From: CAZJDM01 sp964544765
GTDB taxonomy: Bacteria; Bdellovibrionota_B; Oligoflexia; CAYFLR01
Reading direction: 5' to 3'
NCBI GenBank assembly: GCA_964544765.1
Contig: CAZJDM010000197.1
Location: 1 to 7,506 of the forward strand
DNA: 7,506 bases
Shown: positions 6,128 through 7,506 of the stretch, one piece after another
Numbering within the stretch: the first letter of the stretch is position 1
Layout of the letters: the number at the start of each line of letters is the position of its first letter
The notes under the pieces: generated by a model
The model's database searches: none
Seen by the model: the letters and a program-made list of their open reading frames with translations, nothing else
What the model was told of the DNA's origin: nothing
Position numbers and translations under genes: made by a program

Positions 6128-7397
6128 ATCTAAATCCACTAATGGGTTCTAAAGAAGACGCCTTCCAAGCCGGAAAAATAGCTGCTAATATACAAAGTAA
6201 AAAAGACGCGGAACATATTATCACATACTCCAAATAAAGAAATTCAACCGGTAGTTTATCAACATGGTAAACTCCAGAAGGCAAAGGAATAAACTTATAT
6301 TTATCCAACAAAATCAAAAACATGATTCCTATAGTAAAACCAATAGTAGTTCCCAAAAAACCAATAATCCCGCCCTCGACTATAAATAACCGAGCTATAG
6401 CTCGCTTAGAAGCTCCCAAGGCTTTTAGAACTGAAATAGATGCTGTTTTTTCTATTACCATTAAATAGATTGTAGTAACAATACTAAAGGAAGAAACTAA
6501 AACAGTAATAAGTAATATAAGAGCCATGGCAAATTTTTCCATACTTAAAGCTGAAAATAATGCACTGTTTCGTTCTTGCCAATCCTGGATCTCATATTTA
6601 GACTCACTTTTTAAAGCTTCTCTTAATCTGGTTACCATAGCTGTCGTTTTATATGGATCATTAACCTTAATGTTTATTCCAGAAACTATATTTTCTGGAA
6701 TAGATAGAAACCCACTCAATTGTTGCATACTAACAAAACTATAGGTCGAATCAATATGAAAAAGCTCTGTAGAAAAAATACCTACTACAATAAAACTGAT
6801 CGATTTAGGAGCTAATCCCAAAGGGCCCTCATATTCTGTGGGAGAAATAAGGTTAACTATATCCCCTATACCAATCACCAAATCTTCAGATAACCGTTCA
6901 CCCAGAATTATTCCTGGGACTTCCCCTTTACTGGAATCCAATAGACTAATATCTCCCTCTATAATTTTATTTGGAATATCACTGGCTTTAGACCAGGAAG
7001 AAAGATCAACCCCCAGTATTTCAGTAGCTGTGAGCCTTTTTTGACTTTCTAGTACCATTTCTGCTCCAATGTAAGGATAGCCTCCTTTCACAGCCTTTGC
7101 CGGCAATACTTTTTCGATCTTTTCAACTAACTGATCAGTATCACTCAACCAAGCTGGTGGAGAAGCAGAAACGGTTATATGGGGTTCAGCTAACAGCATT
7201 TTATTTTTAAGATCTTCTTCAAAACCTCCCATTACCGATAATACTACAATCATCGCAAAAACACCTAAAGCTACTCCAAAAACAGAAAGTAGAGTAATAA
7301 AAGAAAGAAAAAAGGTCTTTTTGGTAGACGTAATATATCGAAGAGATACAAACAATTCAAAGCTGTACTTAGCTACGATTCTACGAAAAAAAATCAT
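6120..7397 (-). CDS. lolC: Lipoprotein-releasing ABC transporter permease, LolC/LolE family
   Basis: This inner-membrane permease works with LolD to pull outer-membrane lipoproteins out of the inner membrane. At 425 aa it has the family layout: TM1 about 32-56 followed by the conserved VLSVMGGFEEDL (52-63), a periplasmic domain about 64-285, then TM2 about 286-312, TM3 about 336-364 and TM4 about 388-411. EKTASISVLKALGAS (316-330), between TM2 and TM3, is the coupling-helix segment that contacts LolD. The C-terminus FPAWKASSLEPISGFRYE is typical. Only one permease gene is adjacent to lolD, where E. coli has lolC and lolE, so a homodimer is likely unless a second permease lies elsewhere; the symbol could equally be lolE. 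The ATG at 7397-7395 is abutted by a very strong Shine-Dalgarno. The 11 or so residues before FELFVSLRY are longer than usual, but no better in-frame start is visible. Confidence 0.93.
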   Translation of the reverse strand: MIFFRRIVAKYSFELFVSLRYITSTKKTFFLSFITLLSVFGVALGVFAMIVVLSVMGGFEEDLKNKMLLAEPHITVSASPPAWLSDTDQLVEKIEKVLPAKAVKGGYPYIGAEMVLESQKRLTATEILGVDLSSWSKASDIPNKIIEGDISLLDSSKGEVPGIILGERLSEDLVIGIGDIVNLISPTEYEGPLGLAPKSISFIVVGIFSTELFHIDSTYSFVSMQQLSGFLSIPENIVSGINIKVNDPYKTTAMVTRLREALKSESKYEIQDWQERNSALFSALSMEKFAMALILLITVLVSSFSIVTTIYLMVIEKTASISVLKALGASKRAIARLFIVEGGIIGFLGTTIGFTIGIMFLILLDKYKFIPLPSGVYHVDKLPVEFLYLEYVIICSASFLLCILAAIFPAWKASSLEPISGFRYE

Positions 7398-7398
7398 C

Positions 7399-7406
7399 CC
7401 TCCTTA
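7399..7406 (-). promoter_or_regulatory. Perfect Shine-Dalgarno with 1-nt spacing before the lolC ATG
   Basis: TAAGGAGG on the minus strand matches the 16S anti-Shine-Dalgarno in full but leaves only one base (7398) before the ATG at 7397-7395, against a usual 5-9. Downstream in-frame alternatives are poor: ATT at codon 2, and TTG at codon 15 (7355-7353), which lacks a nearby site. The ATG remains the best start, possibly read with offset pairing. Confidence 0.65.
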
Positions 7407-7436
7407 TAAACAGGTACCAATTTTCCAAACAAAGAC

Positions 7437-7463
7437 ACTATATTAAATAGTATTAGTGGTCAA
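7437..7463 (-). promoter_or_regulatory. Possible sigma-70-type promoter of the lolC-lpxB block
   Basis: TTGACC (7463-7458) and TATAGT (7442-7437) each match five of six consensus bases, but the spacer is 15 nt, shorter than the usual 16-18. Transcription would begin near 7430, leaving a leader of about 33 nt before lolC. In AT-rich DNA such matches arise by chance, and nothing shows that the operon starts here and not upstream of the window. Confidence 0.3.
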
Positions 7464-7506
7464 TGAACAATTCGTAGGTGAGAATTTTTTGGTGGCTTTG
7501 GACCCT

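Noticed and set aside
7443..7506. Possible end of an upstream minus-strand gene, or a divergent plus-strand gene starting near 7456
   Set aside because: All three minus frames are open from the right edge for 14 to 20 codons before a stop, and the plus strand has an open frame (VVNEQFVGENFLVALDP, GTG start) with no well-placed ribosome binding site. None matches a family I recognise, including the lysS ending that might be expected beside lolC, so no gene is called.
1..7506. Mobile element, CRISPR array, tRNA or hidden accessory system
   Set aside because: I found no transposase or integrase motif, no spaced direct repeats, no terminal inverted repeats and no gap large enough to hold an unlisted gene. 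Coding content and base composition look even across the block.

Overview
All genes in this window lie on the minus strand and form one tightly packed block for building the Gram-negative outer envelope. In transcription order (right to left) they are a lipoprotein-release permease (lolC/E type), its ATPase lolD, the outer-membrane insertase bamA, the periplasmic chaperone skp/ompH, lpxD, fabZ, lpxA, and the first 15 codons of lpxB, which runs off the left edge.

The organism is a Gram-negative bacterium that makes lipid A. The DNA is AT-rich (mid to upper 30s percent G+C, judged by eye). The order bamA-skp-lpxD-fabZ-lpxA-lpxB matches that of enterobacteria, but lolCD replaces rseP upstream and there is only one LolC/E-type permease. 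From general knowledge, lolCD directly before bamA and the lpx genes is commoner in former 'Deltaproteobacteria' and relatives (Bdellovibrionota, SAR324-like or similar lineages) than in gamma-proteobacteria. Taxonomy below that level cannot be settled from this window.

Layout. 7398-7506 holds the leader of the block: a possible sigma-70-type promoter and a perfect Shine-Dalgarno abutting the lolC ATG. lolC (6120-7397) and lolD overlap by 8 nt if lolD starts at its first ATG; lolD and bamA overlap by 4 nt (ATGA). bamA to skp is a 56-nt gap with a weak hairpin plus U-tract. skp to lpxD is 27 nt, lpxD to fabZ 10 nt, fabZ to lpxA 73 nt (the largest internal gap, with a hairpin that would cover the lpxA ribosome binding site), and lpxA to lpxB 34 nt. 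No stretch over 300 bases lacks a gene.

The products act together. LolCD extracts lipoproteins, which would include Bam lipoproteins, from the inner membrane. Skp carries unfolded outer-membrane proteins to BamA. FabZ supplies the 3-hydroxyacyl-ACP pathway and competes with LpxA and LpxD for those acyl chains, and LpxA, LpxD and LpxB are early steps of lipid A synthesis. I see no mobile element, CRISPR array, tRNA/rRNA gene or defence-type module. The families are all well known; what deserves a second look is translational and regulatory detail and a few residue choices.
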